From: Marinibacterium sp.
Lineage (GTDB): Bacteria > Pseudomonadota > Alphaproteobacteria > Rhodobacterales > Rhodobacteraceae
Length of the DNA stretch: 34,520 nucleotides
Direction: 5' to 3'
NCBI GenBank assembly: GCA_025800215.1
Contig: JAOXSC010000134.1
Coordinates: forward strand, 1 to 34,520
A model generated the notes under the pieces. That model was given only the letters and a program-made list of their open reading frames with translations, was not told where the DNA came from and did not search any database. The position numbers were made by a program, and so were the translations under genes. Below, piece by piece: positions 9,302-18,216 of this stretch; positions within the stretch are counted from its first letter, which is position 1, and the number at the start of each line of letters is the position of its first letter.

Positions 9302-11571
9302 TGCGCATCACCCTGCATATCGGGCCGGACCGCGACGGCGCGCTGGCGCTGCAGGCGGCGCTTGACCGGCAGCGCGCAGGGCTGTGTGACCGGGGCATCC
9401 TGATCCCGCGCAGCCCCGGCCGGGGCAATCACACGCGGCTTTACATGGCGCTGAGCGATCCCCGGAACGTCGATCTCTTGCGGTTCAATCGCGGCGCGAT
9501 CACCTATGCCGCGCAGGCCCAACTGCGCGACCGGCTGATTGCCGGGATCGACAATGAGATTACCCGCCACCGCCCCGACCATATGGTACTGAGCGCGCTG
9601 CAACTGGGCACCCAGATGCACCGGCGACAGGATCTTGAGCGGCTGCGCGCGCTGCTGGCGCGCTGGTCCGATCGGGTGGATGTGCTGATCCAGCTGCGCG
9701 CGCCGTCACAGATGCTCCTGTCGCACTATGCCTGGCAGATCAGCGAAGGGCGTCAGGTGCCTCTCAGCCGTGATCTGGCGCTGATGGGCGCGCCCGGCTG
9801 GTGGGATGCAGCGCTGGATCTGACGCCCGCGCCCGATCCCATGCGCGGGATCTTCAGCGAAATCCAGGGCCCGCCGTTCTGGATCGACACGGCCCGGCTG
9901 GTGCGCCAATGGGGCGCGGTCTTTGGGCCAGAGGCGCTGCGCGTGACGACGCCCACCCATCCCCTGCCCGGCTTTGACCCCGAACCGCTGGTTCCGGCCT
10001 TGCCATCCCCCATGACACTGGCGCGCCAGCGGCTGCTGAATGTCGACATCCTGCGGTTGCTGGCGGACGGCACACGGGTACTGCCGCGCACGCTTTGGAA
10101 CAGCCTGCTGCGCGAGGTTGCGGCCGATGGGCCAGCCGTGGATGCCTCGGATCTGGTCGCACTCGATCGTCATTTCGACCGCGATCTGCACGCGCTGGCG
10201 CGGGCTCATGCGGGGTTCGACTGGCCCGGCCCCCCGGCCCGGACCCGCAAGCCCGACAGCTGGGATGAGCCGGATCCCGGCCCCGGATACCGGCCAACGC
10301 AATACCTTGCCGCAGCGCGCCCCCGCATCGAGCGCGCCAGCCGCACGCAGTTTGCCAGGCGAAAATCCGCACTGGATCAGGCGCATCCGCCTGCGTTGTC
10401 GCCGTCTGCCCGACGGATCCTGAACGCCGAAATGGCCGAACTCGCCGCCCGGCTGGCGGGATCCGATCTGGGCCCACGCATCGTGCCGGTGACAGGCGAT
10501 GCCGCTGCCGTCCCCCCAGCCCTGTCGCCCACGCCCACCCCGCCGGTGCCCGGCGCGACGCTGGTGGCCTGCGTCAAGGACGAAGCCCCCTATCTGCCCG
10601 AATGGCTGGCCCATCACCGCGCCATCGGGTTCGACCGGATCGTGATCTATTCCAACAGCTGTTCGGATGGGACGGACCGGATGCTCGACCGGTTGCAGCA
10701 GCTGGGGCTGGTCGTCCACCGGCACAATGACGACTGGCAGGGCCAATCCCCGCAGACCTGGGCGCTGCGCCGCGCGCGCCGCGATCCCGCCATCGCGGGT
10801 GCCAGCTGGATTGCCCATATTGATGTGGACGAATTCATCAACATTCGCGCCGGTCAGGGTCATCTGGCCGATCTGATCGCGGCGCTGCCGGGGGCGAGCC
10901 ATATTGCGATGACCTGGCGGCTGTTCGGGGCGGGCGGGCTGCGCGATCTTGGCCCCGATCTGGTGACCGAGCGCCTGACCCGCTGTGCCCCCGCCCATTG
11001 CCCAAAGCCGCATACGGCATGGGGGTTCAAGACACTGTTTCGCGATGGCCCGGCCTATGCGCGTCTGGGCTGTCACCGGCCGACGCGGTTTGACCCGGCC
11101 CGCGCTGACGGGGTGCGATGGGTGAACGGGTCGGGCCGCGATGTGACGCAGGCGCTGCGCGCGGGCGGCTGGCGCAGCACGCAGGCGACGGTGGGCTATG
11201 ATCTGGTGCAGCTCAACCACTATCCGCTGCGGGGGGCACATGCGTTTCTGGTCAAGCGGCGGCGCGGGCGGGCGTTGCATGTCAACCGGCAGATCGGCCT
11301 TGCCTACTGGATCCGCAATGACTGGACCAGTCAGCCCGAACAGTCGATCCGGCGCGGGCGGGCCCGTCTGCGCGCGGCGCTGGACGATCTGCTTGCAGAT
11401 GCGCCCCTGGCCACAATCCTGGAAGAGGCGCGCGCATGGCACGCACGCATCGCCGACGAGCTGCGCAGCCAGCCCGACTTTGCCCGGCTTTACGAAGATG
11501 TCACGACGCTTGCGCTCAGCGATGCGGAACGCGCCGCCCATGCCATCGTCGCGCTGCGTTCGGACGGCTGA
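9301..11571 (+). CDS. Two-domain protein: degenerate sulfotransferase-like domain fused to a family-2-type glycosyltransferase
   Basis: A 756-residue fusion. The N-terminal part (about 1-250) has the layout of bacterial sulfotransferase-like proteins: MRITLHIGPDRDGALALQAA, then GLCDRGILIPRSPGRGNHTR. In the position of the usual HIGxxKTGTTSIQ loop it reads HIGPDRDGALALQ, so the PAPS-binding Lys-Thr-Gly-Thr residues are missing. A Pro-rich linker (about 400-415) leads to the C-terminal glycosyltransferase (about 417-756). That domain has ATLVACVKDEAPYLPEWLAH, SCSDGTDRMLDRLQQLGLVV, the DxD-type IDVDEFINI, and LNHYPLRGAHAFLVKRRRG, the last matching the paralogue at 7644-8690. The start at 9301 was chosen because it overlaps the previous stop and begins the conserved fold. 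The N-terminal half may be a binding rather than catalytic domain (inference). Confidence 0.72.
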   Translation: MRITLHIGPDRDGALALQAALDRQRAGLCDRGILIPRSPGRGNHTRLYMALSDPRNVDLLRFNRGAITYAAQAQLRDRLIAGIDNEITRHRPDHMVLSALQLGTQMHRRQDLERLRALLARWSDRVDVLIQLRAPSQMLLSHYAWQISEGRQVPLSRDLALMGAPGWWDAALDLTPAPDPMRGIFSEIQGPPFWIDTARLVRQWGAVFGPEALRVTTPTHPLPGFDPEPLVPALPSPMTLARQRLLNVDILRLLADGTRVLPRTLWNSLLREVAADGPAVDASDLVALDRHFDRDLHALARAHAGFDWPGPPARTRKPDSWDEPDPGPGYRPTQYLAAARPRIERASRTQFARRKSALDQAHPPALSPSARRILNAEMAELAARLAGSDLGPRIVPVTGDAAAVPPALSPTPTPPVPGATLVACVKDEAPYLPEWLAHHRAIGFDRIVIYSNSCSDGTDRMLDRLQQLGLVVHRHNDDWQGQSPQTWALRRARRDPAIAGASWIAHIDVDEFINIRAGQGHLADLIAALPGASHIAMTWRLFGAGGLRDLGPDLVTERLTRCAPAHCPKPHTAWGFKTLFRDGPAYARLGCHRPTRFDPARADGVRWVNGSGRDVTQALRAGGWRSTQATVGYDLVQLNHYPLRGAHAFLVKRRRGRALHVNRQIGLAYWIRNDWTSQPEQSIRRGRARLRAALDDLLADAPLATILEEARAWHARIADELRSQPDFARLYEDVTTLALSDAERAAHAIVALRSDG

Positions 11572-11578
11572 TGCGCCG

Positions 11579-12019
11579 TCAGGCCGAACGCCGCAGAAAG
11601 CGCAGCCGCCGGTAATGGCGCACCACAAAAAGCGCATGCAGCCACAGCCAGATCACCGGGCCGCGCCAGCCCGCCGCAAAGGACAGCCGTTCGATCAGCT
11701 CTGCGCCCGCGCCTGCGGGCTGCACCTCGATCCGGTGATCCACGCGCGAGACGCCAAACCCCTCTTCGACCGTCGAGATCACCCGCGTCTGCGCATCGCA
11801 TTCGCTGATCCGCATCCGGTAGGGCGCACCGGGGAACAGCCCGAACAGGGACACTGCGACCTCGATCACCTGCCCGCGCCGCACGGGGCCCGATGGCAGA
11901 TGGTCGAACTGCAGAAGGGGTCGGTTGACATGATCAAGCTGATCCAGATCCGCCACCGCCTGAAACAGCGCATCGGCAGAAACAGGGTAGCGATGGGAAA
12001 CATTCAGGGTCCAGGGCAT
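11579..12019 (-). CDS. SRPBCC (START-like) family protein
   Basis: A 146-residue protein with the pattern of polyketide-cyclase/START-like ligand-binding proteins: an N-terminal strand WTLNVSHRYPVSADALFQAV, a middle region RRGQVIEVAVSLFGLFPGAP, and a C-terminal helix with aromatic and basic residues (WLHALFVVRHYRRLRFLRR). Such proteins bind hydrophobic ligands; the ligand here is unknown. The start at 12019 (MPWTL) fits the fold, although no clear ribosome site precedes it; a TTG further upstream would add a poorly supported extension. It is convergent with the preceding plus-strand fusion gene (7 bp apart) and divergent from pyrC. Confidence 0.65.
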   Translation of the reverse strand: MPWTLNVSHRYPVSADALFQAVADLDQLDHVNRPLLQFDHLPSGPVRRGQVIEVAVSLFGLFPGAPYRMRISECDAQTRVISTVEEGFGVSRVDHRIEVQPAGAGAELIERLSFAAGWRGPVIWLWLHALFVVRHYRRLRFLRRSA

Positions 12020-12147
12020 GGTCGTGGGCGCGGTCTTGGTTTGAAATGAAGGAACAGGGCCAGCCTGCGGCGGCAAAGCGGCGGCGTGAAGCGCGCAAAT
12101 CGTCTCGCCCCATTGGCTTGGGGGGAAAGCCTGTGTAATCGGGGGGC

Positions 12148-13185
12148 ATGAGCACCTCGATCACCCTGACCCGACCAGATGACTGGCACCTGCACCTGCG
12201 CGATGGCGCAGTGTTGCAGGCTGTCCTGCCCGAAACCGCCCGCCATTTTGCCCGCGCGATCGTGATGCCGAATCTCGTCCCGCCCGTGGTGACCGGTGCC
12301 CAGGCCGCCGCCTATCGCGACAGGATCCTGGCCGCGCTGCCCGATGGCATGGCGTTCGAGCCGCTGATGACGCTGTACCTGACCGAAGACACCGATCCCG
12401 ATGACGTGGCCGCCGCCCATGCCAGCGGGCTGGTCAAGGCGGTCAAGCTGTACCCGGCCGGGGCCACCACCAATTCCGCCAGCGGCGTGCGCGATTTCGA
12501 CAAGGTGCGCGGCGTGCTGGAACGCATGGCCGAGATCGGCCTGACCCTGTGCATGCACGGCGAGGTCACCGATCACGAGATCGACATTTTCGACCGCGAA
12601 GCCGTGTTCATCGACCGCGTGCTGGATCCGCTGCGCCGCGACGTGCCGGGGCTGCGCATGGTGATGGAGCATATCACCACCTCCAGCGCGGTGGACTACG
12701 TGCGCGCCGCCGAACGCAACCTGGCCGCCACCATCACCACCCATCACCTGGTGATCAACCGCAACAACATCCTGGTGGGCGGGATCCGGCCGCATTACTA
12801 CTGCCTGCCCGTGGCCAAGCGTGAAAGCCACCGCCTTGCGCTGGTCGATGCGGCCACATCGGGCGATGCGCGGTTCTTTCTGGGCACCGACAGCGCCCCG
12901 CATGTGGACGCGGCCAAGGAAACCGGCTGCGGCTGCGCGGGCTGTTTCACCGCCACCAACACCATGTCGATCCTGGCCGAGGTGTTCGACCGTGAAGGCG
13001 CGCTTGACCGGCTGGAAGGGTTCACATCCCTGCATGGCCCCGACTATTACGGCCTGCCCCGCAATGGCGACACGATCACCCTGACCAAGGGCGATGCGGT
13101 GACCTATCCCGACAAGATCGCGTCCGGCGATGGTCCGGTCACCGTGTTCGACCCCGGCATGGCGCTGCATTGGCGCGTCGCCTGA
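12148..13185 (+). CDS. pyrC: Dihydroorotase
   Basis: Third enzyme of pyrimidine synthesis, converting N-carbamoyl-aspartate to dihydroorotate in the cytoplasm. The 345-residue length and sequence fit the class II (E. coli-type) enzyme. Zinc ligands are seen in DWHLHLRDG (His14, His16) and the carboxylated lysine is expected at Lys100 in [16 protein letters not shown]. Further metal or substrate residues lie in [17 protein letters not shown] and the catalytic FLGTDSAPH. The ATG at 12148 follows a run of G residues that serves as the ribosome site. It lies 23 bp before pyrE in the same orientation, so the two form a pyrimidine operon. Confidence 0.96.
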   Translation: MSTSITLTRPDDWHLHLRDGAVLQAVLPETARHFARAIVMPNLVPPVVTGAQAAAYRDRILAALPDGMAFEPLMTLYLTEDTDPDDVAAAHASGLVKAVKLYPAGATTNSASGVRDFDKVRGVLERMAEIGLTLCMHGEVTDHEIDIFDREAVFIDRVLDPLRRDVPGLRMVMEHITTSSAVDYVRAAERNLAATITTHHLVINRNNILVGGIRPHYYCLPVAKRESHRLALVDAATSGDARFFLGTDSAPHVDAAKETGCGCAGCFTATNTMSILAEVFDREGALDRLEGFTSLHGPDYYGLPRNGDTITLTKGDAVTYPDKIASGDGPVTVFDPGMALHWRVA

Positions 13186-13208
13186 GACCGACCCAGAAAG
13201 GTATCAAG

Positions 13209-13889
13209 ATGATCCCCAGCTCTTTCCCTTCGCCCCAGGAAATCGCCCGTCTCAGCGCCAATATGCTGCTGGAAATCGGTGCGGTGCATCTGAACGCGCG
13301 CGAGCCCTTTACGCTGGCCAGCGGCCTGCCCTCGCCCACTTATATCGACTGCCGCAAGCTGATCTCGTATCCGCGCATCCGCTCCACGCTCATGGATTTT
13401 CTGACCGTGACGGTGATGCGCAATGCCGGGTTCGAGGCGTTCGACAACATCGCGGGCGGCGAAACCGCGGGCATCCCCTTTGCCGCGCTGGTCGCCGAGC
13501 GCATGGCGCTGCCGATGACTTACGTGCGTAAAAAGCCCAAAGGCTATGGCCGCAACGCCCGCATCGAAGGCGCGATGACCGAAGGCCAGCGGGTGCTGCT
13601 GGTCGAGGATCTGACCACCGATGGCGGATCCAAGCTGAGCTTTGTGGACGCGATCCGCGACACCGGAGCAAGCTGCGCGCATACCGCCGTGATCTTCTAT
13701 TACGGGATTTTCCCCGAGACCGAGCAGCGGCTTGGCGATCACGGGGTGACGCTGCACCACCTGTGCACCTGGTGGGATGTGCTGGATGCGGCCAAGGCGT
13801 CGGGTGCCTTTGACGCCGAAACCCTGACCGGGGTCGAAGCGTTCCTGAACGACCCGCGCGCCTGGCAGGACGCCCATAAATCCACATGA
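13209..13889 (+). CDS. pyrE: Orotate phosphoribosyltransferase
   Basis: Converts orotate and PRPP to orotidine 5'-phosphate in pyrimidine synthesis. The 226-residue product has the PRPP-binding motif [14 protein letters not shown] and the catalytic-loop lysines in [16 protein letters not shown]. The family's orotate-binding N-terminus is visible in [18 protein letters not shown]. The ATG at 13209 is behind AAGG; an in-frame GTG-type start upstream would run into the pyrC end and is unlikely. It is immediately downstream of pyrC and followed by a strong intrinsic terminator, so the pyrC-pyrE unit ends here. Confidence 0.96.
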   Translation: MIPSSFPSPQEIARLSANMLLEIGAVHLNAREPFTLASGLPSPTYIDCRKLISYPRIRSTLMDFLTVTVMRNAGFEAFDNIAGGETAGIPFAALVAERMALPMTYVRKKPKGYGRNARIEGAMTEGQRVLLVEDLTTDGGSKLSFVDAIRDTGASCAHTAVIFYYGIFPETEQRLGDHGVTLHHLCTWWDVLDAAKASGAFDAETLTGVEAFLNDPRAWQDAHKST

Positions 13890-13935
13890 CCCGGCGTTAA
13901 GCCTGCCTGGGGATAGACCGGGCCCGAATCGGACA

Positions 13936-13970
13936 AGCCCCACCAGATACGGTGGGGCTTTGCCTTTTGC
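13936..13970 (+). terminator. Intrinsic terminator after pyrE
   Basis: A perfect 9-bp stem, AGCCCCACC and GGTGGGGCT, with a 6-nt loop (AGATAC) is followed by a T-rich run (TTTGCCTTTT). It lies 47 bp after the pyrE stop and ends the pyrCE transcript before dnaB. Confidence 0.85.
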
Positions 13971-14007
13971 ACCACAGCATGTATGCTGCGCCAAAAGAAG
14001 GCACAGC

Positions 14008-14050
14008 CCATCCACAGGCTTATCCCGTCTTTGCCCGCAAATGATCCACA
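14008..14050. promoter_or_regulatory. DnaA-box-like sites upstream of dnaB
   Basis: The consensus TTATCCACA is approached twice: CCATCCACA at 14008-14016 (7 of 9) and TGATCCACA at 14042-14050 (8 of 9). Both are followed by GG and then a TTTA/TTAT stretch. A partial copy (TTATCC) lies at 14020-14025. They sit 43-85 bp before the dnaB start. Binding by DnaA is an inference from similarity only. Confidence 0.4.
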
Positions 14051-14092
14051 GGTTTATACAAGTGGATCCGGGGCGGCTTGGCGGGGTAGAAC

Positions 14093-15613
14093 ATGGCCGC
14101 ATCAGCAGAGCAGATCATGAACCAGCTTTCGAATATCGAGCAGAGCGCACAAGCGCCCGAGACCGGCGATCCGCTGCCGCATTCGGTCGAAGCCGAACAG
14201 CAGCTTCTGGGGGCGATCCTGACCAATAATGATGTCTATGACCGGGTGGCCAGCATCATTACGGCCAGGCATTTCTATGACCCGGTGCATCAGCGCATCT
14301 ACGAGGTCGCCGCCAGCCGGATTGCAAAGAACCAGTTGGCATCGCCGGTCACACTCAAACCCTATTTCAACGATGACGAGGCGCTCAAGGATCTGGGCGG
14401 GCCGGCCTATCTGGCGCGGCTTGCAGGCAGTTCGATCAGCGCCTTTGCGGTGCGCGACTATGCGCAGATGATCTATGATTTCGCGATCCGCCGCGAATTG
14501 ATCGGCATCGGCCGTGACATCAGCGAAAAAGCCACGCGCATGGCCGTGGAAAGCGAACCCAAGGAACAGATCGTCGAAGCCGAGCAGGCGCTCTACAACC
14601 TGTCGGAAGAAGGCAAATCCGAAAGCGGGTTCCAGAGCTTTCTGTCGGCGGTGACCGAGGCGGTGAATTCGGCCAATGCGGCCTTTATGCGCGATGGCGA
14701 CCTGTCGGGGATCTCCACCGGGCTGACCGATCTCGACAAGAAGCTGGGCGGGCTGCACCCGTCGGACCTGCTTATTCTGGCCGGGCGGCCGTCCATGGGC
14801 AAAACGTCGCTGGCAACCAATATCGCGTTCAACGTGGCCAAGGCCTATCGGCGCGGGCTGCGCCCTGATGGCCAGGAAGGCGCGGTGGATGGCGGCGTCG
14901 TGGGGTTCTATTCGCTTGAGATGAGCGCCGAACAGCTGGCCGCGCGGATCCTGTCCGAAGCGTCCGAGGTGCCGTCCGAACAGATCCGGCGCGGCGACAT
15001 GACCGAGGCCGAATTCCGCCGCTTTGTCGACGCGGCCAAGGCGCTCGAGGCCTGTCCGCTGTTCATTGACGACACCCCCGCCCTGCCGATTGCGCAGCTG
15101 GCCGCGCGGGCGCGGCGGCTGAAGCGAACGCATGGGCTCGATCTTCTGGTGATCGACTATCTGCAGCTGTGCCGGGGGTCGGGATCGCTGGGCGACAGCC
15201 GGGTGAACGAGATTTCCGAAATCACCATGGGCATGAAGGCCATCGCCAAAGAGCTCAACATCCCCGTGATCGCGCTGTCGCAGCTTAGCCGTCAGGTCGA
15301 ATCGCGCGACGACAAGCGCCCGCAGCTCAGCGATCTGCGGGAATCGGGGTCGATCGAACAGGATGCCGATGTGGTGATGTTCGTGTTCCGCGAAGAATAT
15401 TACGCCGAACGCGAAAAGCCATCCGATGACCGGCTTGAAGAAATGGCATCCTGGCAAGAGCGCATGGAACGGCTGCATGGCCGGGCCGAGGTGATCATCG
15501 GCAAGCAGCGTCACGGCCCCATCGGCACCGTGGATCTGAGCTTTGAGGGCCGCTTTACCCGCTTTGGCAACCTTGCCAAACCCTGGCAACAGGGTGACGA
15601 GCGCGACATGTGA
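14093..15613 (+). CDS. dnaB: Replicative DNA helicase
   Basis: Hexameric 5'-3' helicase that unwinds DNA at the replication fork and recruits primase. The 506-residue protein has the DnaB N-terminal domain (PHSVEAEQQLLGAILTNNDV, residues 29-48) and the RecA-like ATPase domain. Walker A is AGRPSMGKTS (about 230-239), Walker B is LLVIDYLQL (about 351-359), and PVIALSQLSRQVE and LRESGSIEQDADVV follow. A glycine-rich insertion after Walker A (RRGLRPDGQEGAVDGG) is like that of other alphaproteobacteria. The start at 14093 and an internal ATG at 14117 are both possible; neither has a strong ribosome site. It lies alone between the pyrE terminator and alr. Confidence 0.95.
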   Translation: MAASAEQIMNQLSNIEQSAQAPETGDPLPHSVEAEQQLLGAILTNNDVYDRVASIITARHFYDPVHQRIYEVAASRIAKNQLASPVTLKPYFNDDEALKDLGGPAYLARLAGSSISAFAVRDYAQMIYDFAIRRELIGIGRDISEKATRMAVESEPKEQIVEAEQALYNLSEEGKSESGFQSFLSAVTEAVNSANAAFMRDGDLSGISTGLTDLDKKLGGLHPSDLLILAGRPSMGKTSLATNIAFNVAKAYRRGLRPDGQEGAVDGGVVGFYSLEMSAEQLAARILSEASEVPSEQIRRGDMTEAEFRRFVDAAKALEACPLFIDDTPALPIAQLAARARRLKRTHGLDLLVIDYLQLCRGSGSLGDSRVNEISEITMGMKAIAKELNIPVIALSQLSRQVESRDDKRPQLSDLRESGSIEQDADVVMFVFREEYYAEREKPSDDRLEEMASWQERMERLHGRAEVIIGKQRHGPIGTVDLSFEGRFTRFGNLAKPWQQGDERDM

Positions 15614-15659
15614 TCCCGTGACGGCTTGACCCTGCGTGTCAGCCTGTCATGAACAGCGC

Positions 15660-16694
15660 ATGAGCACCGCGCATCTGACAATCGACCTCTCTGCTGTTGC
15701 CGACAACTGGCGCCAGCTTGACGCCCTGACATCCGTGGAAACCGCCGCTGTCGTCAAAGCCGACGGCTATGGGCTGGGATCCGACCGGGTGGCCCGCGCC
15801 CTGGCGGATGCCGGTGCGCGCCGGTTCTTTGTGGCCGCCGCCGAAGAAGGCGCCAAGGTGCGCGACGCCCTTGGCCCCGGCCCTGAAATTGCCGTGTTTT
15901 CCGGCCACATGGAGGGCGACAGCGATCTGATCCGCGATCACGCGCTGGTGCCGATGATCAATTCCGCCGATCAGCTGCTGCGCCAGTTCGAAGCCCTGCC
16001 CGGCGCCCCCTTTGGCGTGCAGCTTGACAGCGGCATGAACCGGCTGGGGATGGAGCCCGGCGAATGGGCCGCGCTGCGCGATCTGGTGCTGGGCGAACGC
16101 CCGGTTCTGGTGATGTCGCATCTCGCCTGCGCCGACGATCCCGAAGACCCGATGAACCGCTACCAGCTGGAAACCTTTCGCCAGATGACCGACGGGCTGA
16201 CGGTGCCGCGGTCGCTGTCGGCGACGGGTGGGCTGCTGCTGGGGCCTGAATTCCATTTCGATCTGACCCGGCCCGGCATCGGGCTTTATGGCGGGATGCC
16301 CTTTGAAGAGGCACAGCCCGTGGTGCAGCTGGATCTGCCGGTGATCCAGATCCGCGATCTCGCCCCCGGTGAAACCGCCGGCTATGGCAACAGCTGGACG
16401 GCGGAACGGCCCACCCGGCTGGCCACGGTGGCAGCGGGCTATGCCGATGGCATCCACCGCGCCGCAGGTGCCGTGCGCGAAGTCTTTGCCGAAGACACCC
16501 CCTGCCACATCGTGGGCCGGGTGTCGATGGATCTGATCACCGTCGATGTCACCGACCTCGGCCATGACCCGGCAGTGCTGAGCCTGCTGGGCCCCGCCCA
16601 GGGGGTCGACCAGCTGGCCGATGCCATCGGCACCATCGGATACGAGGTGCTGACCGGTCTGGGTCAGCGCTATGGCCGGAGCTATATCGGATGA
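15660..16694 (+). CDS. alr: Alanine racemase
   Basis: PLP enzyme interconverting L- and D-alanine for peptidoglycan. The 344-residue product has the PLP-binding lysine in [14 protein letters not shown] (Lys33), the fold-III barrel, and the catalytic tyrosine region ETAGYGNSW (about residue 242), followed by [11 protein letters not shown] and [12 protein letters not shown]. The ATG at 15660 begins the conserved sequence; a GTG 24 bp upstream is also in frame, and neither has a clear ribosome site. It is slightly shorter than many bacterial enzymes but all key segments are present. It overlaps the next gene (mlaE) by 4 bp, linking cell-wall and outer-membrane lipid functions in one transcript. 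Confidence 0.93.
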   Translation: MSTAHLTIDLSAVADNWRQLDALTSVETAAVVKADGYGLGSDRVARALADAGARRFFVAAAEEGAKVRDALGPGPEIAVFSGHMEGDSDLIRDHALVPMINSADQLLRQFEALPGAPFGVQLDSGMNRLGMEPGEWAALRDLVLGERPVLVMSHLACADDPEDPMNRYQLETFRQMTDGLTVPRSLSATGGLLLGPEFHFDLTRPGIGLYGGMPFEEAQPVVQLDLPVIQIRDLAPGETAGYGNSWTAERPTRLATVAAGYADGIHRAAGAVREVFAEDTPCHIVGRVSMDLITVDVTDLGHDPAVLSLLGPAQGVDQLADAIGTIGYEVLTGLGQRYGRSYIG

Positions 16695-17473
16695 TCCTTG
16701 CCGACCTTCTGGGGGGGCTGGGCCGGTCGGTGCTGACCGCGCTGGCGGCGCTTGGGCGGATCGTGATCTTTGCGCTGTCGGCCCTGAGCCACATCCTGCG
16801 CCCGCCGCTTTACCCGCGCGAAATTGGCGCGGCCCTGCTGAATGTAGGCTGGCTGTCGCTGCCGGTGGTGGCGCTGACGGCGATCTTCACCGGCGGCGCG
16901 CTGGCGCTGCAGATCTATGCGGGCGGCGCGCGTTTCAACGCCGAAGCGGTGGTGCCGCAGATCGTGGCCATCGGCATGGTGCGCGAACTGGGCCCGGTTC
17001 TGGTGGGGCTGATGATCGCGGCGCGGGTGACGTCGTCGATCGCCGCCGAAATCGCGACCATGAAAGTGACCGAGCAGATCGACGCGCTGGTCACCCTGTC
17101 CACCCATCCGATGAAATACCTGGTGGCGCCGCGCGTGCTGGCGGGGCTGATCACCGTCCCCCTGCTGGTGGGGATCGGTGACATCATCGGCATTGCGGGC
17201 GGCTATACGGTGGCGGTGCGCACGCTGGGCTTCAACGCGGCGGCCTATCTGCAGAACACGGTGAATTTCCTTGAGCTGCACGACATCATATCGAGCCTGG
17301 CCAAGGGCGCAGCCTTTGGTTTTGTCGCATCGGTGATGGGGTGTTATTTCGGCATGCATTCGGGGCGCGGCGCGCAGGGTGTGGGCCGTGCCACCAAGAC
17401 CAGCGTCGAAGCCGCCGCCGTGCTGATCCTGGCGGCCAACTTTGTTCTGACCGGAGTGTTCTTTACGCTATGA
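16691..17473 (+). CDS. mlaE: MlaE-family ABC transporter permease
   Basis: Inner-membrane permease of the MlaE type, which moves phospholipids between the two membranes in Gram-negative bacteria. The 260 residues contain several hydrophobic segments: [20 protein letters not shown], the conserved [20 protein letters not shown], and a last segment [17 protein letters not shown]. The motif region with ELGPVL and [10 protein letters not shown]-like sequence ([20 protein letters not shown]) is characteristic. It overlaps alr upstream and mlaF downstream by 4 bp each (ATGA), so expression is tightly coupled. No MCE-domain (MlaD) gene follows in this cluster, so the periplasmic partner must be elsewhere or different. 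Confidence 0.88.
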   Translation: MILADLLGGLGRSVLTALAALGRIVIFALSALSHILRPPLYPREIGAALLNVGWLSLPVVALTAIFTGGALALQIYAGGARFNAEAVVPQIVAIGMVRELGPVLVGLMIAARVTSSIAAEIATMKVTEQIDALVTLSTHPMKYLVAPRVLAGLITVPLLVGIGDIIGIAGGYTVAVRTLGFNAAAYLQNTVNFLELHDIISSLAKGAAFGFVASVMGCYFGMHSGRGAQGVGRATKTSVEAAAVLILAANFVLTGVFFTL

Positions 17474-18216
17474 TCCGCATGGACAATGTTCACAAGGCCT
17501 TTGGCCAGAACCGCGTGCTGCGCGGGCTGACGCTGGATGTGGCGCGCGGGTCGTCCATGGTGATCATCGGCGGGTCGGGCACCGGCAAATCGGTGACGCT
17601 GAAATGTGTGCTGGGGCTGATCGAGCCTGATGCCGGGCGGATCGAGGTCGATGGCACCCCGGTGGGCGGGGGCGACCGCGATGCGTTTCTGGCCCGCTTT
17701 GGCATGCTGTTTCAGGGGGCGGCCCTGTTTGACAGCCTGCCGGTCTGGCAGAACGTGGCCTTTCGCCTGCTGCGCGGATCGCTCAAGCGCCCCGCCGACG
17801 AAGCGCGTGAGATCGCCGTCGACAAGCTGCGCCGCGTCGGGCTGAAGCCGGATGTGGCCGATCGCTTTCCGGCCGAGCTGTCGGGGGGGATGCAGAAACG
17901 CGTGGGGCTGGCGCGCGCCATTGCCGCCGACCCCGAGATCATCTTTTTCGACGAACCGACCACCGGGCTTGATCCGATCATGGCGGGCGTGATCAACGAC
18001 CTGATCCGCGAGATCGTGGTGGAAATGGGCGCAACAGCCATGACCATCACCCATGACATGTCGTCAGTACGCGCGATCGCCGATCACGTGGCGATGCTGC
18101 ATGACGGGGTGATCCAGTGGACCGGCCCGGTGGCCGACATGGACGGGGCGCATGATCCCTATGTGGATCAGTTCATCCATGGCCGCGCCGACGGGCCCAT
18201 CGAAGCGGTGCGATGA
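17470..18216 (+). CDS. mlaF: MlaF-family ABC transporter ATP-binding protein
   Basis: Cytoplasmic ATPase partner of the MlaE-type permease. The 248-residue protein has Walker A GGSGTGKS (residues 34-41), a Q-loop in GMLFQGAALF, the signature LSGGMQKRVGLARA (about 139-152) and Walker B IIFFDEPTTGLDP. The H-loop appears as TITHDMSS. The sequence LFQGAALFDSLPVWQNVAF is typical of MlaF proteins and sets it apart from other ABC families. The ATG at 17470 overlaps the mlaE stop by 4 bp. The stop in turn overlaps the PqiA-like gene. Confidence 0.92.
   Translation: MIRMDNVHKAFGQNRVLRGLTLDVARGSSMVIIGGSGTGKSVTLKCVLGLIEPDAGRIEVDGTPVGGGDRDAFLARFGMLFQGAALFDSLPVWQNVAFRLLRGSLKRPADEAREIAVDKLRRVGLKPDVADRFPAELSGGMQKRVGLARAIAADPEIIFFDEPTTGLDPIMAGVINDLIREIVVEMGATAMTITHDMSSVRAIADHVAMLHDGVIQWTGPVADMDGAHDPYVDQFIHGRADGPIEAVR

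Noticed and set aside
9706-11637. 643-codon open frame on the minus strand opposite the fusion gene
   Set aside because: The plus-strand gene has clear glycosyltransferase motifs and couples to its neighbours; the reverse product is low-complexity and without motifs.
14102-15589. 495-codon open frame opposite dnaB
   Set aside because: It is an antisense shadow of dnaB.
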